DNA of 64,000 bases from MB1-2 sp046566065. GTDB taxonomy: Bacteria > Actinomycetota > CADDZG01 > WHSQ01. A program made the position numbers and the translations under genes. The notes beneath the pieces are model-generated. The model made no database searches. It was not told the DNA's origin and worked only from the letters and a program-made list of their open reading frames with translations. Below, piece by piece: positions 17,707 to 25,202 of the stretch (positions within the stretch are counted from its first letter, which is position 1; each line of letters begins with the position of its first letter). The stretch covers positions 146,480 to 210,479 of the forward strand of contig JBKHXK010000001.1 of NCBI GenBank assembly GCA_046566065.1, given 5' to 3'.

Positions 17707-17720
17707 GCCACGATGGTTGC

Positions 17721-18470
17721 ATGAACGAACGCAACCGGCGACCGATCGCCGTCGTCACGGGGGCCTCCAGCGGCATCGGAGCCGCTGCGGCGGTGCAACT
17801 CTCGCAGGCGGGATTCGACCTCGTGCTCGGCGCTCGCAGGGTCGAGCGCCTGAAGGAAGTGGCCGAGCGGTGCGGGGGCCGGGCCCATGCCCTCGATGTG
17901 ACCGAGCCCTCCTCAGTAGAGGCGTTCGTCGCAAAGATCGAACACGTTCACCTCCTGGTCAACAACGCCGGCCTCGCGCTGGGTCGCGACGAGATCGCGG
18001 GCATCTCACTCGAGGACACCGAAACGATGTGGCAGACGAACGTGATGGGCTTGCTGCGCGTGACGCGGGCCTTGCTCCCGAAGCTGCAGGCCTCCGGCGA
18101 CGCTCACATCATCAACATCGGCTCGATCGCGGGGGTGGAGCCGTATCCGGCCGGCGGCGGCTACACCGCCTCGAAGCACGCGGTCCACGCGATCAGTCGC
18201 ACGCTGCGCATGGAGCTGGTAGGTCAACCGATCCGCGTCACCGAGATCCTGCCCGGCCTGGTCGAAACCGAGTTCTCGATCGTTCGCTTCCGCAATGACG
18301 AGGCCAAGGCGAAGAAGCCCTACGAGGGGATCACTCCGCTGACCGCCGAAGACATCGCGGATTGCATCACCTGGGCCGCGACCAGGCCCCCACACGTGAA
18401 CATCGACGAGATCATCGTGAAGCCGCGAGCTCAGGCGACCGCCACGATGATCTCCCGCGCCCCCGACTAA
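17721..18470 (+). CDS. Short-chain dehydrogenase/reductase, YdfG-like
   Basis: A 249-residue classical SDR. The NADP-type motif is VVTGASSGIGAAAAVQL with an Arg-rich stretch after the second strand (GARRVERL), favouring NADP. NNAG and the catalytic Ser (NIGSIAGVEPYPAGGG) and YTASKHAV are intact. The C-terminus VETEFSIVRF and NIDEIIVKPRAQA resembles YdfG/3-hydroxy acid dehydrogenases, which act on serine or 3-hydroxyisobutyrate/malonic semialdehyde. Followed 1 base later by a family A repeat. Confidence 0.88.
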   Translation: MNERNRRPIAVVTGASSGIGAAAAVQLSQAGFDLVLGARRVERLKEVAERCGGRAHALDVTEPSSVEAFVAKIEHVHLLVNNAGLALGRDEIAGISLEDTETMWQTNVMGLLRVTRALLPKLQASGDAHIINIGSIAGVEPYPAGGGYTASKHAVHAISRTLRMELVGQPIRVTEILPGLVETEFSIVRFRNDEAKAKKPYEGITPLTAEDIADCITWAATRPPHVNIDEIIVKPRAQATATMISRAPD

Positions 18471-18471
18471 C

Positions 18472-18523
18472 GCTTTTCTTCGTAACCAGCGTCGAAAAGC
18501 GGGCGGAGCTACGAACAGAGCGG
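18472..18523. repeat. Family A dispersed hairpin repeat, copy 2
   Basis: Left arm GCTTTTCTTCGTAACC, core with AGCGTCGAAAAGCGGGCG (reverse orientation relative to copy 1), right arm GCTACGAACAGAGC. The most divergent copy. It separates the SDR gene from the convergent terC gene and could terminate both. Confidence 0.8.
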
Positions 18524-18533
18524 GAAGAGCGGG

Positions 18534-19514
18534 TTAGGCCAGGCGGCGGTCGTGCTCGTCGTTGGGGTCGAGGTCGACGTGAACCGGCAGCTTCAGCGAG
18601 AGGTAGACGGTGACCGCCAGCACCACGACGATGAAGGTCAGCGACCACAGGATCGGGACCTTGATATGCCAGTACAGCAGGAGCATCTTCATCCCCACGA
18701 AGCCCAGGATCACGGCCAAGCCGTACTTCAGCAGGTGGAACCGCTCGATGAATCCGGCCAGAAGGAAGTAGAGGGCCCGGAGGCCGAGGATCGCGAACAC
18801 GTTCGACGTCAGGATGATGAATGGGTCTCGCGTGATCGCGAAGATGGCAGGGATCGAGTCGATCGCGAAGACGATGTCTGTGATCTCGATGAAGAGCAGC
18901 ACGATGAACAGCGGCGTGGCCATCCTCTTGCCGTTCTCGATCGTGAAGAGCTTCTGCCCGTCCAACCTGGTAGTCGTGCGGATGCGCTTCTGGGCGAACT
19001 TGAGGATGGGGTTGTCTTCGGGATGCACCTCTTCGGTTCCCCTGGCGATCTTGAAGGCCGTGTAGATCAGGAAGGCGCCGAAGACATAGATGATCCACTC
19101 GAAGTTGTTGATCAGAGCGACACCCAGCGCGATGAAGACGCCGCGGAAGATCATCGCTCCCAAGATCCCGTAGAAGAGGACCTGGTGCTGATACTTGAGC
19201 GGGATCTTGAAGTAACTGAAGATCAAGACGAAGACGAACATGTTGTCGACCGACAACGCCTTCTCGATCAGGAAGCCCGCGTAGTACTCCGCCGCGACCT
19301 CGCTGCCCTTCCAGAACCACACGACGGCTCCGAACGCGACACCAAGGCCTACCCAGAACACCGCCCACTTCGCGGCCTCTTTTGTGGTTGCTTCGTGCTC
19401 CTCCGAGTGGCCGACCTTGAGGTCGACGAGCAGCATCGCGATAACGAACACGATGAAGCCCGCGTACAGGTACCAGGGTTCGCCCACGATTCCTCCAGAG
19501 GTTTCCCGTCCCAT
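18534..19514 (-). CDS. TerC family integral membrane protein
   Basis: A 326-residue protein with about nine membrane segments and the TerC/Alx motifs FLIEKALSVDNMFVFVLIF and IEITDIVFAIDSIPAIFAIT, whose acidic residues are thought to handle divalent metal. Relatives include Alx and TerC, linked to manganese export and tellurite resistance. I start at ATG 19514 (MGRETSGG); the in-frame codons upstream lack support. I looked for a yybP-ykoY manganese riboswitch in the 35 bases between this gene and the divergent lipoprotein gene and there is no room for one. Confidence 0.9.
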   Translation of the reverse strand: MGRETSGGIVGEPWYLYAGFIVFVIAMLLVDLKVGHSEEHEATTKEAAKWAVFWVGLGVAFGAVVWFWKGSEVAAEYYAGFLIEKALSVDNMFVFVLIFSYFKIPLKYQHQVLFYGILGAMIFRGVFIALGVALINNFEWIIYVFGAFLIYTAFKIARGTEEVHPEDNPILKFAQKRIRTTTRLDGQKLFTIENGKRMATPLFIVLLFIEITDIVFAIDSIPAIFAITRDPFIILTSNVFAILGLRALYFLLAGFIERFHLLKYGLAVILGFVGMKMLLLYWHIKVPILWSLTFIVVVLAVTVYLSLKLPVHVDLDPNDEHDRRLA

Positions 19515-19549
19515 AAGGTCGTCTCTCACGCCTAGACGGGACGGTTCAG

Positions 19550-20002
19550 ATGCAGATCGCAAGGATAGTAGTCGCCGTAACGCTGTTCGCCCTCACGGCC
19601 TGCACGGAAGCGGGGCTCTCCAAGGAGGAATTCATCCAGCAGGCGGACGCGATCTGTCGAGAGGCCGAGCAGAGAACCGAGGAGATCGAGCCCCCGCGGA
19701 CCCCTGAGGCACTGGCCGATTTCGTCGATGAGGCCGAGCGCATCACGGGTGGCCTACTGGCCGAGCTCCGTGAGCTGGAGCCTCCCCAAGAGGGCCGCGA
19801 GACCATCGACAGGCTGCTCGAACAGATAGAGGCCGCACTCGCCACCCTGCCCGAGTTGAAGAAGGCCGCCGAGGACCGGTCGCCGGACCGGATCCAAGAG
19901 CTCGGCCGAGAGCTGCAGCAGGCGGCATCGGAGGCGAACGAGATCGCTCAGGGCTACGGGCTCCAGGTCTGCGGGCGCACCCAACCGGCTCCTGCTTCCT
20001 GA
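19550..20002 (+). CDS. Small lipoprotein, helical
   Basis: A 150-residue protein with a lipoprotein signal peptide (ARIVVAVTLFALTAC; lipobox LTAC, lipidated Cys18). The mature part is highly charged and predicted to be almost all helix (EEFIQQADAICREAEQRTEEI, LLEQIEAALATLPELKKAAED), with two more cysteines, one near each end. Similar anchored helical proteins with a LSKEEFIQQADAIC-like start are common in actinobacteria, function unknown. 10 bases upstream of the EamA gene, likely one transcript. Confidence 0.82.
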   Translation: MQIARIVVAVTLFALTACTEAGLSKEEFIQQADAICREAEQRTEEIEPPRTPEALADFVDEAERITGGLLAELRELEPPQEGRETIDRLLEQIEAALATLPELKKAAEDRSPDRIQELGRELQQAASEANEIAQGYGLQVCGRTQPAPAS

Positions 20003-20012
20003 CGATCCTTCG

Positions 20013-20894
20013 ATGACTCGTCGCACCGAACTCGTCGGGATCGGCTTCGCCCTGATCGCGGCCGTCTCGTTCGGAACCTTGGCGATCTTCGCCAAGTACG
20101 CCTACGAAGAGGGGGCCGAAGCGGTCCCGTTGCTGGCGGTCCGTTTCACCGTCACGGCCCTCCTGTTGATCGCCTACGTGGCCGCGCGCAAGGGGAACCT
20201 CCGCGTGGGCCGGGCGAAGATCGGACGTCTACTTGCGCTGGGCGCGCTCGGTTACGGAGTTGAGTCGACCTTCTTCTTCATGGCGCTGGAGCGGGCCCCC
20301 GCGTCGATCGTGGGCCTCGTCTTCTACAGCTTTCCGTTATGGACCACACTGCTAGCGCTCAGCCTGAAGCTCGAGCACTTCGACAAGAAATTGCTTGTCG
20401 CGCTGTTGCTGGGCACGATCGGCGTGGGTTCCATCTTCTCGATCACGAGCACGTCGTTGGCCGGCCCCCTCTTCGCGCTGGCCGCCGCGATCGTCGTGGC
20501 CATGTTCTACATAAGCGCGCAAGTGCTTACGGCAGACACTCCATCGTCGGTGGCCGCGACCTGGACGGCCATCGGCGCAGCGGGGGCACTGTGGGCGGTC
20601 GCAGCGATCATGCGAGCGGGTCTGCCGATGGCGGCCCTCGGTCACGCGGTGCTCCTTGGGGTCGCCACCGCCATCGCCTTCATCACGATGTACGCGGCCA
20701 TCGTCCGGATCGGTTCGTCGCGAGCCGCGATCGCGAACATGGCCGAGCTGGTGACGACGATCATCCTGGCCGCCTTGCTGCTGGGAGAGGACATCACGGT
20801 GCGCATCGCGATCGGTGCGTTGCTCGTGCTCTCCGCGATCCCGATCCTGGCCTTCAAGCGCACCGATCGGGTCACCGCAGCCGACGCTCCTTAG
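20013..20894 (+). CDS. EamA/DMT family transporter
   Basis: A 293-residue protein with ten hydrophobic segments arranged as two EamA repeats. The first contains LIAAVSFGTLAIFAKYAY and ALERAPASIVGLVFYSFPLWTTL; the second contains AIVRIGSSRAAIANMAELVTTIILAALLLGEDIT. Drug/metabolite transporters export amino acids, nucleobases or drugs; the substrate cannot be predicted here. It follows the lipoprotein gene by 10 bases. Confidence 0.9.
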   Translation: MTRRTELVGIGFALIAAVSFGTLAIFAKYAYEEGAEAVPLLAVRFTVTALLLIAYVAARKGNLRVGRAKIGRLLALGALGYGVESTFFFMALERAPASIVGLVFYSFPLWTTLLALSLKLEHFDKKLLVALLLGTIGVGSIFSITSTSLAGPLFALAAAIVVAMFYISAQVLTADTPSSVAATWTAIGAAGALWAVAAIMRAGLPMAALGHAVLLGVATAIAFITMYAAIVRIGSSRAAIANMAELVTTIILAALLLGEDITVRIAIGALLVLSAIPILAFKRTDRVTAADAP

Positions 20895-20921
20895 CCAACC
20901 CTTAGTCGCTTCGGTGTTTCT

Positions 20922-20939
20922 CGGGGCACGCGTGCCCCG
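20922..20939. terminator. Perfect 18-bp palindrome between convergent genes
   Basis: CGGGGCACGCGTGCCCCG is its own reverse complement and sits between the convergent EamA and aldo/keto reductase genes. It would form a stem of about 7 pairs with a 4-base loop in RNA from either direction. A short TTCT follows on the plus strand. Most likely a shared terminator. Confidence 0.55.
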
Positions 20940-20946
20940 TTCTGCA

Positions 20947-21885
20947 TCAAAGCCCGGACAGAGCCGCTTCGATCTCCTTCAGGTCCGCATCGGTCAGCTC
21001 GACCCATCCCGCCCCCGCGTTGTCCTTCACGTGCTCGGGAGAACGCGAGCCGGCGATGGCACCGGTGATCCCCTCCTGGTGGACGACCCAGGCGAGGGCC
21101 AGTTGCGGAAGCGAGACGCCCTTGCTCTCCGCGATCGGACGCAAGCGCTCTACCTTCCGGACGTTGTCCTGGAAGACACCGGGAGCGAAGAGCTGCTCGT
21201 AGTACCTGATGCCGTGACCCCCGCCGCGCCAATCGTCATCGCCGAAGGTCGTGTCCTCATCGAAAGCCCCGGTCAGCAGACCGTAGGCAAGCGGACCGTA
21301 AGCGATCACGCCGGTTCCGTTCTGCTCGCACCACGCGTAGAGATCGCGGCCCTTCTGGAACAGCATCGAGAAGTGGGGCTGAAGAGAATCGACATGGCGG
21401 ATCTTCTCGCAGCGCTCGATCAGATCGCGATCGAAGTTGGACACGCCGATGTAACGGACCAAACCGTCGTCGACCAGCTGCGCCATAGCGCTCCAGGTCT
21501 CCTCTATGTCCACGCCGGAGGACGGCCAGTGGATCTGGTACAGATCGATCACATCACGCTTCAGCCTTCGGAGGCTTCCCTCGGCCCCCTTGCGCACTCC
21601 GTCGGCGTGGTAGCCACTGCCCGCTCCTTTGGAGGCGACCTTGGTGAACACCATCACGTCGTCTCGGCCCTCGAGAGCGCGTCCGACCAGCTCCTCCGAG
21701 TGACCTCCGCCGTAGACCTCTGCGGTGTCGACCCAGTTCATCCCGGAATCGACACCGGTCCGGATCGCGTCGACGATCTGCTGGTCGGGTACCTCCGGCC
21801 CCCACGCGTCACCGCCCGCGCCCCACGTACCGAAACCGATCACGGTGATGTCCGGGCCTTGCGATCCCAACCGTTTGGTCCTCAT
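20947..21885 (-). CDS. Aldo/keto reductase
   Basis: A 312-residue AKR TIM-barrel enzyme. The start (KRLGSQGPDITVIGFGTWGAGG) and NWVDTAEVYGGGHSEELVGRAL give the catalytic Asp and Tyr. Lys follows in VFTKVASKG and the His position in DLYQIHWPS. The motif IGVSNFD and the C-terminal AIAGSRSPEHVKDNAGA (NADP phosphate contacts) are present. It reduces aldehydes or ketones with NADPH. The next gene upstream on this strand (PNPOx-fold protein) is 13 bases away. Confidence 0.92.
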   Translation of the reverse strand: MRTKRLGSQGPDITVIGFGTWGAGGDAWGPEVPDQQIVDAIRTGVDSGMNWVDTAEVYGGGHSEELVGRALEGRDDVMVFTKVASKGAGSGYHADGVRKGAEGSLRRLKRDVIDLYQIHWPSSGVDIEETWSAMAQLVDDGLVRYIGVSNFDRDLIERCEKIRHVDSLQPHFSMLFQKGRDLYAWCEQNGTGVIAYGPLAYGLLTGAFDEDTTFGDDDWRGGGHGIRYYEQLFAPGVFQDNVRKVERLRPIAESKGVSLPQLALAWVVHQEGITGAIAGSRSPEHVKDNAGAGWVELTDADLKEIEAALSGL

Positions 21886-21898
21886 AGCTCCTCCTCTT

Positions 21899-22366
21899 TC
21901 AGCCGGCGCGCCCGTGGTCCCAAGAAGCGAACCCGGACGCCGTCAGCACGAGACAGACCCTCTTCTGCGACTGCCTCTCGATACCCGGCAGGGCGTCGGC
22001 GAGAGGCACCCCCGTGCGTGACTCGAAATAGCGCTTGTAGATGGTCTTACCCAGTTCGAGGACCTGAACGACATCGGTCACGATGCGCGCGTTCCCTCTG
22101 ACGAGCACCCCGCGCAGGTCCTGATAGGGCTCGCCGCTCTCGACCAGCACAGCGGCGCGGGGGTCGCGTCGCACGTTGACCGCCTTCTGGCTCTTGCCGT
22201 ACACCCACATGTGGATCTCGATGGGGTCGTCGGTCAGGGCGTAATAGATCCCGACCGAGTGCGGGAAGCCCCCGCTGCCGATCGTGGAAAGCACTCCGGT
22301 GTGCGGCTCACGCAGGAAGGCCAGGATCTCCGGCAGGGTCATGTCGAGCTGCGGGCGAGGTGACAT
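21899..22366 (-). CDS. Pyridoxamine 5'-phosphate oxidase-fold protein (split-barrel flavin/F420-binding)
   Basis: A 155-residue protein with the PNPOx split-barrel pattern: LPEILAFLREPHTGVLSTIGSGG, HSVGIYYALTDDPIEIHMWV, KSQKAVNVRRDPRAAVLVESG and the dimer strand RGVLVRGNARIVTD. In actinobacteria many such proteins bind F420 or heme rather than FMN and the cofactor cannot be decided here. ATG 22366 (MSPRPQLDMTLPEI) is the family-like start; the longer upstream frame overlaps the divergent gene. Confidence 0.82.
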   Translation of the reverse strand: MSPRPQLDMTLPEILAFLREPHTGVLSTIGSGGFPHSVGIYYALTDDPIEIHMWVYGKSQKAVNVRRDPRAAVLVESGEPYQDLRGVLVRGNARIVTDVVQVLELGKTIYKRYFESRTGVPLADALPGIERQSQKRVCLVLTASGFASWDHGRAG

Positions 22367-22409
22367 CAACCGAAGACTAGTTGTGCACCGTGCACTAGCC
22401 TGCCGAGCG

Positions 22410-24047
22410 ATGAACCGCAAGCTCGCGATCGGCATCGCGCTCCTCCTGGCGGTGGCCGTGGGCGCCTTCTTCACGTTCGGGGACCAGGAAGAACCCTCGC
22501 CCGCGACCGAGCTGAGCGACGAGGACCGCACCTTCGGGTCCAACGACTGGATGGAGCGCGCCTGCGCGCTCCCGGAGGAGCAACTCGTTCGGATACAGCG
22601 CGGTCACCATCCCGTGCATTCCGAGGACGTGACGATCGTCCCGTTGCCCCCTAACTACTCGGGCTCGTTCGGCGTCACAAGCCATTCGGGTCCTTGGGAT
22701 TACCTGCAGAACGTGCCGCTCGTGCTCTACGGCCCTCCCCACGTCAACGCGGCCGGAGTGTTGGAGGGCGAGGTCTCGATCACCGACGTCTATCCGACCG
22801 TCGGTCACATGACCGGCGTCGACCTGCCCGCGCGTACCGGCAAGATCCTCCGCGAGGCAGTGACCCAGAAGGGGACGCGCCCGAGGCTGATCGTCACGAT
22901 CGTCTGGGACGGCGTCGGCCGCAACGTCCTCGAACGGTTCGCCGGGCGGTGGCCGGTGCTCGAACGTCTGGAGCGCGAGGGGACGTCCTACATCGATGCG
23001 GTGGTCGGGTCGTCTCCCTCGATCACACCCGCGACGCACGCGTCTCTGGGAACGGGGTCTTATCCCGCCGACCACGCCGTCACGGCGATCGAATACCGCG
23101 CCGGCGACGGCAAGGTGCGCGGCGTGCTCCCCGGCAAGGACCCGTCCGATCTCAAGCTCACCACCTACGCCGACGAGATCGACCGCGCTCTCGGCAACGA
23201 GTCCCTCGTCGGGATGCTCGCCTGGAAGAACTGGCAGATGGGGATGATGGGACACGGCCGCGCCACCGAGGGCGGGGACGCTGATCACCTGGCGCTCGTC
23301 ACCGGTCACAAGGGGTTCTCCGGCAACGATGCGTACTACTCGACCCCCGAGTACCTGAAGGAGTTCCCCGGGCTCGAGCAGCGAGCCGAAGAGCTCGATC
23401 GCGCGGACGGTGAGGCCGACGGGAAATGGCTCGGACACGAGGTCCTTGCGCAGCACGACAACCCCGCGTGGGTGAACTGGCAGACCGACGGCATCCTCGA
23501 GATGCTCGAGCGAGAGGGATACGGCTCCGACGCCGTGCCCGACCTCTTCTTCATCAATTACAAGCCGACGGACATCGTCGGCCATCAGCACAACATGGAC
23601 TCGGAGGAGATGGGCGAGGTTCTGGAGTCCCAGGACGCGGCCCTGGGTCGTCTGATCGACTTCCTCGACGAGAAGGTGAAGGACTATGTGGTGATCCTCA
23701 CCTCCGATCACGGCAACACGCCGCCGCCCACCCGTTCGGGGGCCTGGCCGGTGCTTCAGGGTCAGCTGCAGGCGAGCGTCGACGCCCACTTCGAGGTCCC
23801 CGACGGGCAGTCGCTGATCCGTTCGACCAGCGCGGTGGGGCCCTTCTTGAACAACAAGGTCGCGAAGAACCTCGGCGTGACCGCAGCAGACGTGGCCGAG
23901 TTCCTGAACGGCTACACCCTGCGCGAGAACTACAAGGAGGAGGAGCTCCCCGCGGGCTACGAGGACCGGGGCGGGGAGAACATCCTGGCCGCGGCCTTCC
24001 CCAGCGACCGGATCGACGCCATCCTCCGCTGCGCCCGCACCCCCTAA
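22410..24047 (+). CDS. Membrane-anchored alkaline phosphatase-superfamily phosphodiesterase with permuted domain order
   Basis: A 545-residue protein with an N-terminal membrane anchor or uncleaved signal (residues 4-23). Metal and nucleophile motifs of type I phosphodiesterases are present: VTIVWDGVGRN (Asp167), SSPSITPATHASLGTG (predicted nucleophile Thr206), YKPTDIVGHQHNM and TSDHGNTPPP. The segment that normally closes this fold, a metal His followed by VPLVLYGP and a TDVYPTVGHMTGV-like helix, is instead found at residues 90-150, before the catalytic Asp. The fold therefore looks circularly permuted. Likely an extracytoplasmic phosphodiesterase or nucleotide pyrophosphatase. ATG 22410 chosen because the signal anchor begins there. 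Confidence 0.85.
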   Translation: MNRKLAIGIALLLAVAVGAFFTFGDQEEPSPATELSDEDRTFGSNDWMERACALPEEQLVRIQRGHHPVHSEDVTIVPLPPNYSGSFGVTSHSGPWDYLQNVPLVLYGPPHVNAAGVLEGEVSITDVYPTVGHMTGVDLPARTGKILREAVTQKGTRPRLIVTIVWDGVGRNVLERFAGRWPVLERLEREGTSYIDAVVGSSPSITPATHASLGTGSYPADHAVTAIEYRAGDGKVRGVLPGKDPSDLKLTTYADEIDRALGNESLVGMLAWKNWQMGMMGHGRATEGGDADHLALVTGHKGFSGNDAYYSTPEYLKEFPGLEQRAEELDRADGEADGKWLGHEVLAQHDNPAWVNWQTDGILEMLEREGYGSDAVPDLFFINYKPTDIVGHQHNMDSEEMGEVLESQDAALGRLIDFLDEKVKDYVVILTSDHGNTPPPTRSGAWPVLQGQLQASVDAHFEVPDGQSLIRSTSAVGPFLNNKVAKNLGVTAADVAEFLNGYTLRENYKEEELPAGYEDRGGENILAAAFPSDRIDAILRCARTP

Positions 24048-24051
24048 CGCG

Positions 24052-24160
24052 TTCTGAGGGACCTCCGTCTGCGTAATTCCCACAAACCCTCCACGGAATC
24101 TGGAGGGCCGTTATTCCGTGGAGACTTAGTGGCACATACGGCTACGGGGCTCCCTCAGAA
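24052..24160. repeat. Nested ~110 bp imperfect palindrome
   Basis: Terminal inverted repeats TTCTGAGGGA (24052-24061) and TCCCTCAGAA (24151-24160) extend to about 17 bp with two mismatches (pairing continues through CCGT/ACGG). Inside are two overlapping smaller pairs: TCCACGGAAT with ATTCCGTGGA, and CCCTCCA with TGGAGGG. It fills the whole gap between the phosphodiesterase stop and the patatin start. It may be a MITE-like element, a terminator or a structured leader. I saw no second copy in the window. Confidence 0.75.
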
Positions 24161-24185
24161 TCGGGTTGGGTAGGGTTCGGGGCTT

Positions 24186-25202
24186 ATGAGGCTCGGGCTG
24201 GTTCTAGGCGGAGGCGGTCTCGTCGGCATGGGTTACCACGCCGGCGCGCTGAAGGCGCTCGACGAATGGGGCCTCGACGTGGGGGCCGCGGACCTGATGG
24301 TCGGGACCAGCGCCGGTTCGATCATGGCCTCTTATATGGCGGCCGCCGACTGGACCCCCGACGACTTCTACAACTACGCGCACGGCAAGCATCCCGACGT
24401 GCAGAAGGACCCGGCCGACCCCAAGGAACAGCTCCGCCAGGTCTTCACTCCCCTGTCGCACTCGGCCGGGGAGCGAGTGCGAAGAAGCGTTGGCTCGATG
24501 TTCGCCCTTGCGTCGTCGCGCGGCTACGTCAAGAAGCTGGGCGGCGGGCTGCCCGCGCAAGGGTTGCGCAAGGCCTTCCCCGCGGGCATCTACTCGACGG
24601 AAGAGACCCGCAGGCGCTTCCAAGAGGACCTCCCCGCCGAGTGGCCCGACCGCAAGCTCTACATCTGCGCCGTAGACCTTTACTCCGGAGAGCGGATCGC
24701 ATTCGGTCACCCCGCGGCCCCCGAGGCGCCGCTGCCCGAAGCGGTGCTCGCCTCCACGTCTATCCCCGGGATCTTCCCTCCCGTTCGCATCGACGGCCAC
24801 CAGTACGTCGACGGCGGGGTAGCGAGCGCGACGTCACTGGACCTCGCTACCGACAACGGCTGTGAACTGATCCTGTGCATCGCCCCGCTCGGCTACCGCA
24901 ACGACGGGCTCCTCAGCGCTCGCGACCCGAAGATGTGGAGCGCGATGTTCGTCCGGTCGCTCTTCGCCAGATCGCTGCGGCGCGAGGTCGTCTCCGCACG
25001 GGAGCGCGGGAGTCACGTGCTCGTCGTAAGGCCCTGGGTGAGCAACCTCAAGCTGCATGGGACCAACTCGATGCGCGCCTTCGATCGCGCCGCCCTCACC
25101 GACAACGCGCGCGAGGGCACCCTTCGACTGCTGCAGGAGAACGAGGATCATCCGGTACTCGCAGGTTGGAAGCGGAAATCGACACGGAAGAAAGCAGGCT
25201 GA
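24186..25202 (+). CDS. Patatin-like phospholipase
   Basis: A 338-residue serine lipid hydrolase. The oxyanion hole is LVLGGGGLVGMGYHAGAL, the nucleophile serine lies in MVGTSAGSIMASY (GxSxG) and the catalytic Asp in QYVDGGVAS (DGG). The catalytic Ser-Asp dyad is therefore intact. No signal peptide, so cytosolic. Its stop overlaps the start of the acyl-CoA ligase (TGATG), so the two are translationally coupled: released fatty acids may be re-activated by the ligase. Confidence 0.92.
   Translation: MRLGLVLGGGGLVGMGYHAGALKALDEWGLDVGAADLMVGTSAGSIMASYMAAADWTPDDFYNYAHGKHPDVQKDPADPKEQLRQVFTPLSHSAGERVRRSVGSMFALASSRGYVKKLGGGLPAQGLRKAFPAGIYSTEETRRRFQEDLPAEWPDRKLYICAVDLYSGERIAFGHPAAPEAPLPEAVLASTSIPGIFPPVRIDGHQYVDGGVASATSLDLATDNGCELILCIAPLGYRNDGLLSARDPKMWSAMFVRSLFARSLRREVVSARERGSHVLVVRPWVSNLKLHGTNSMRAFDRAALTDNAREGTLRLLQENEDHPVLAGWKRKSTRKKAG

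Noticed and set aside
19515..19549. Manganese (yybP-ykoY) riboswitch expected before terC
   Set aside because: Only 35 bases separate terC from the divergent lipoprotein gene and none shows the motif.
22395..24083. Long open frame (562 codons) on the minus strand opposite the phosphodiesterase
   Set aside because: GC-rich shadow frame; the plus-strand protein has family motifs throughout and the antisense product has none.
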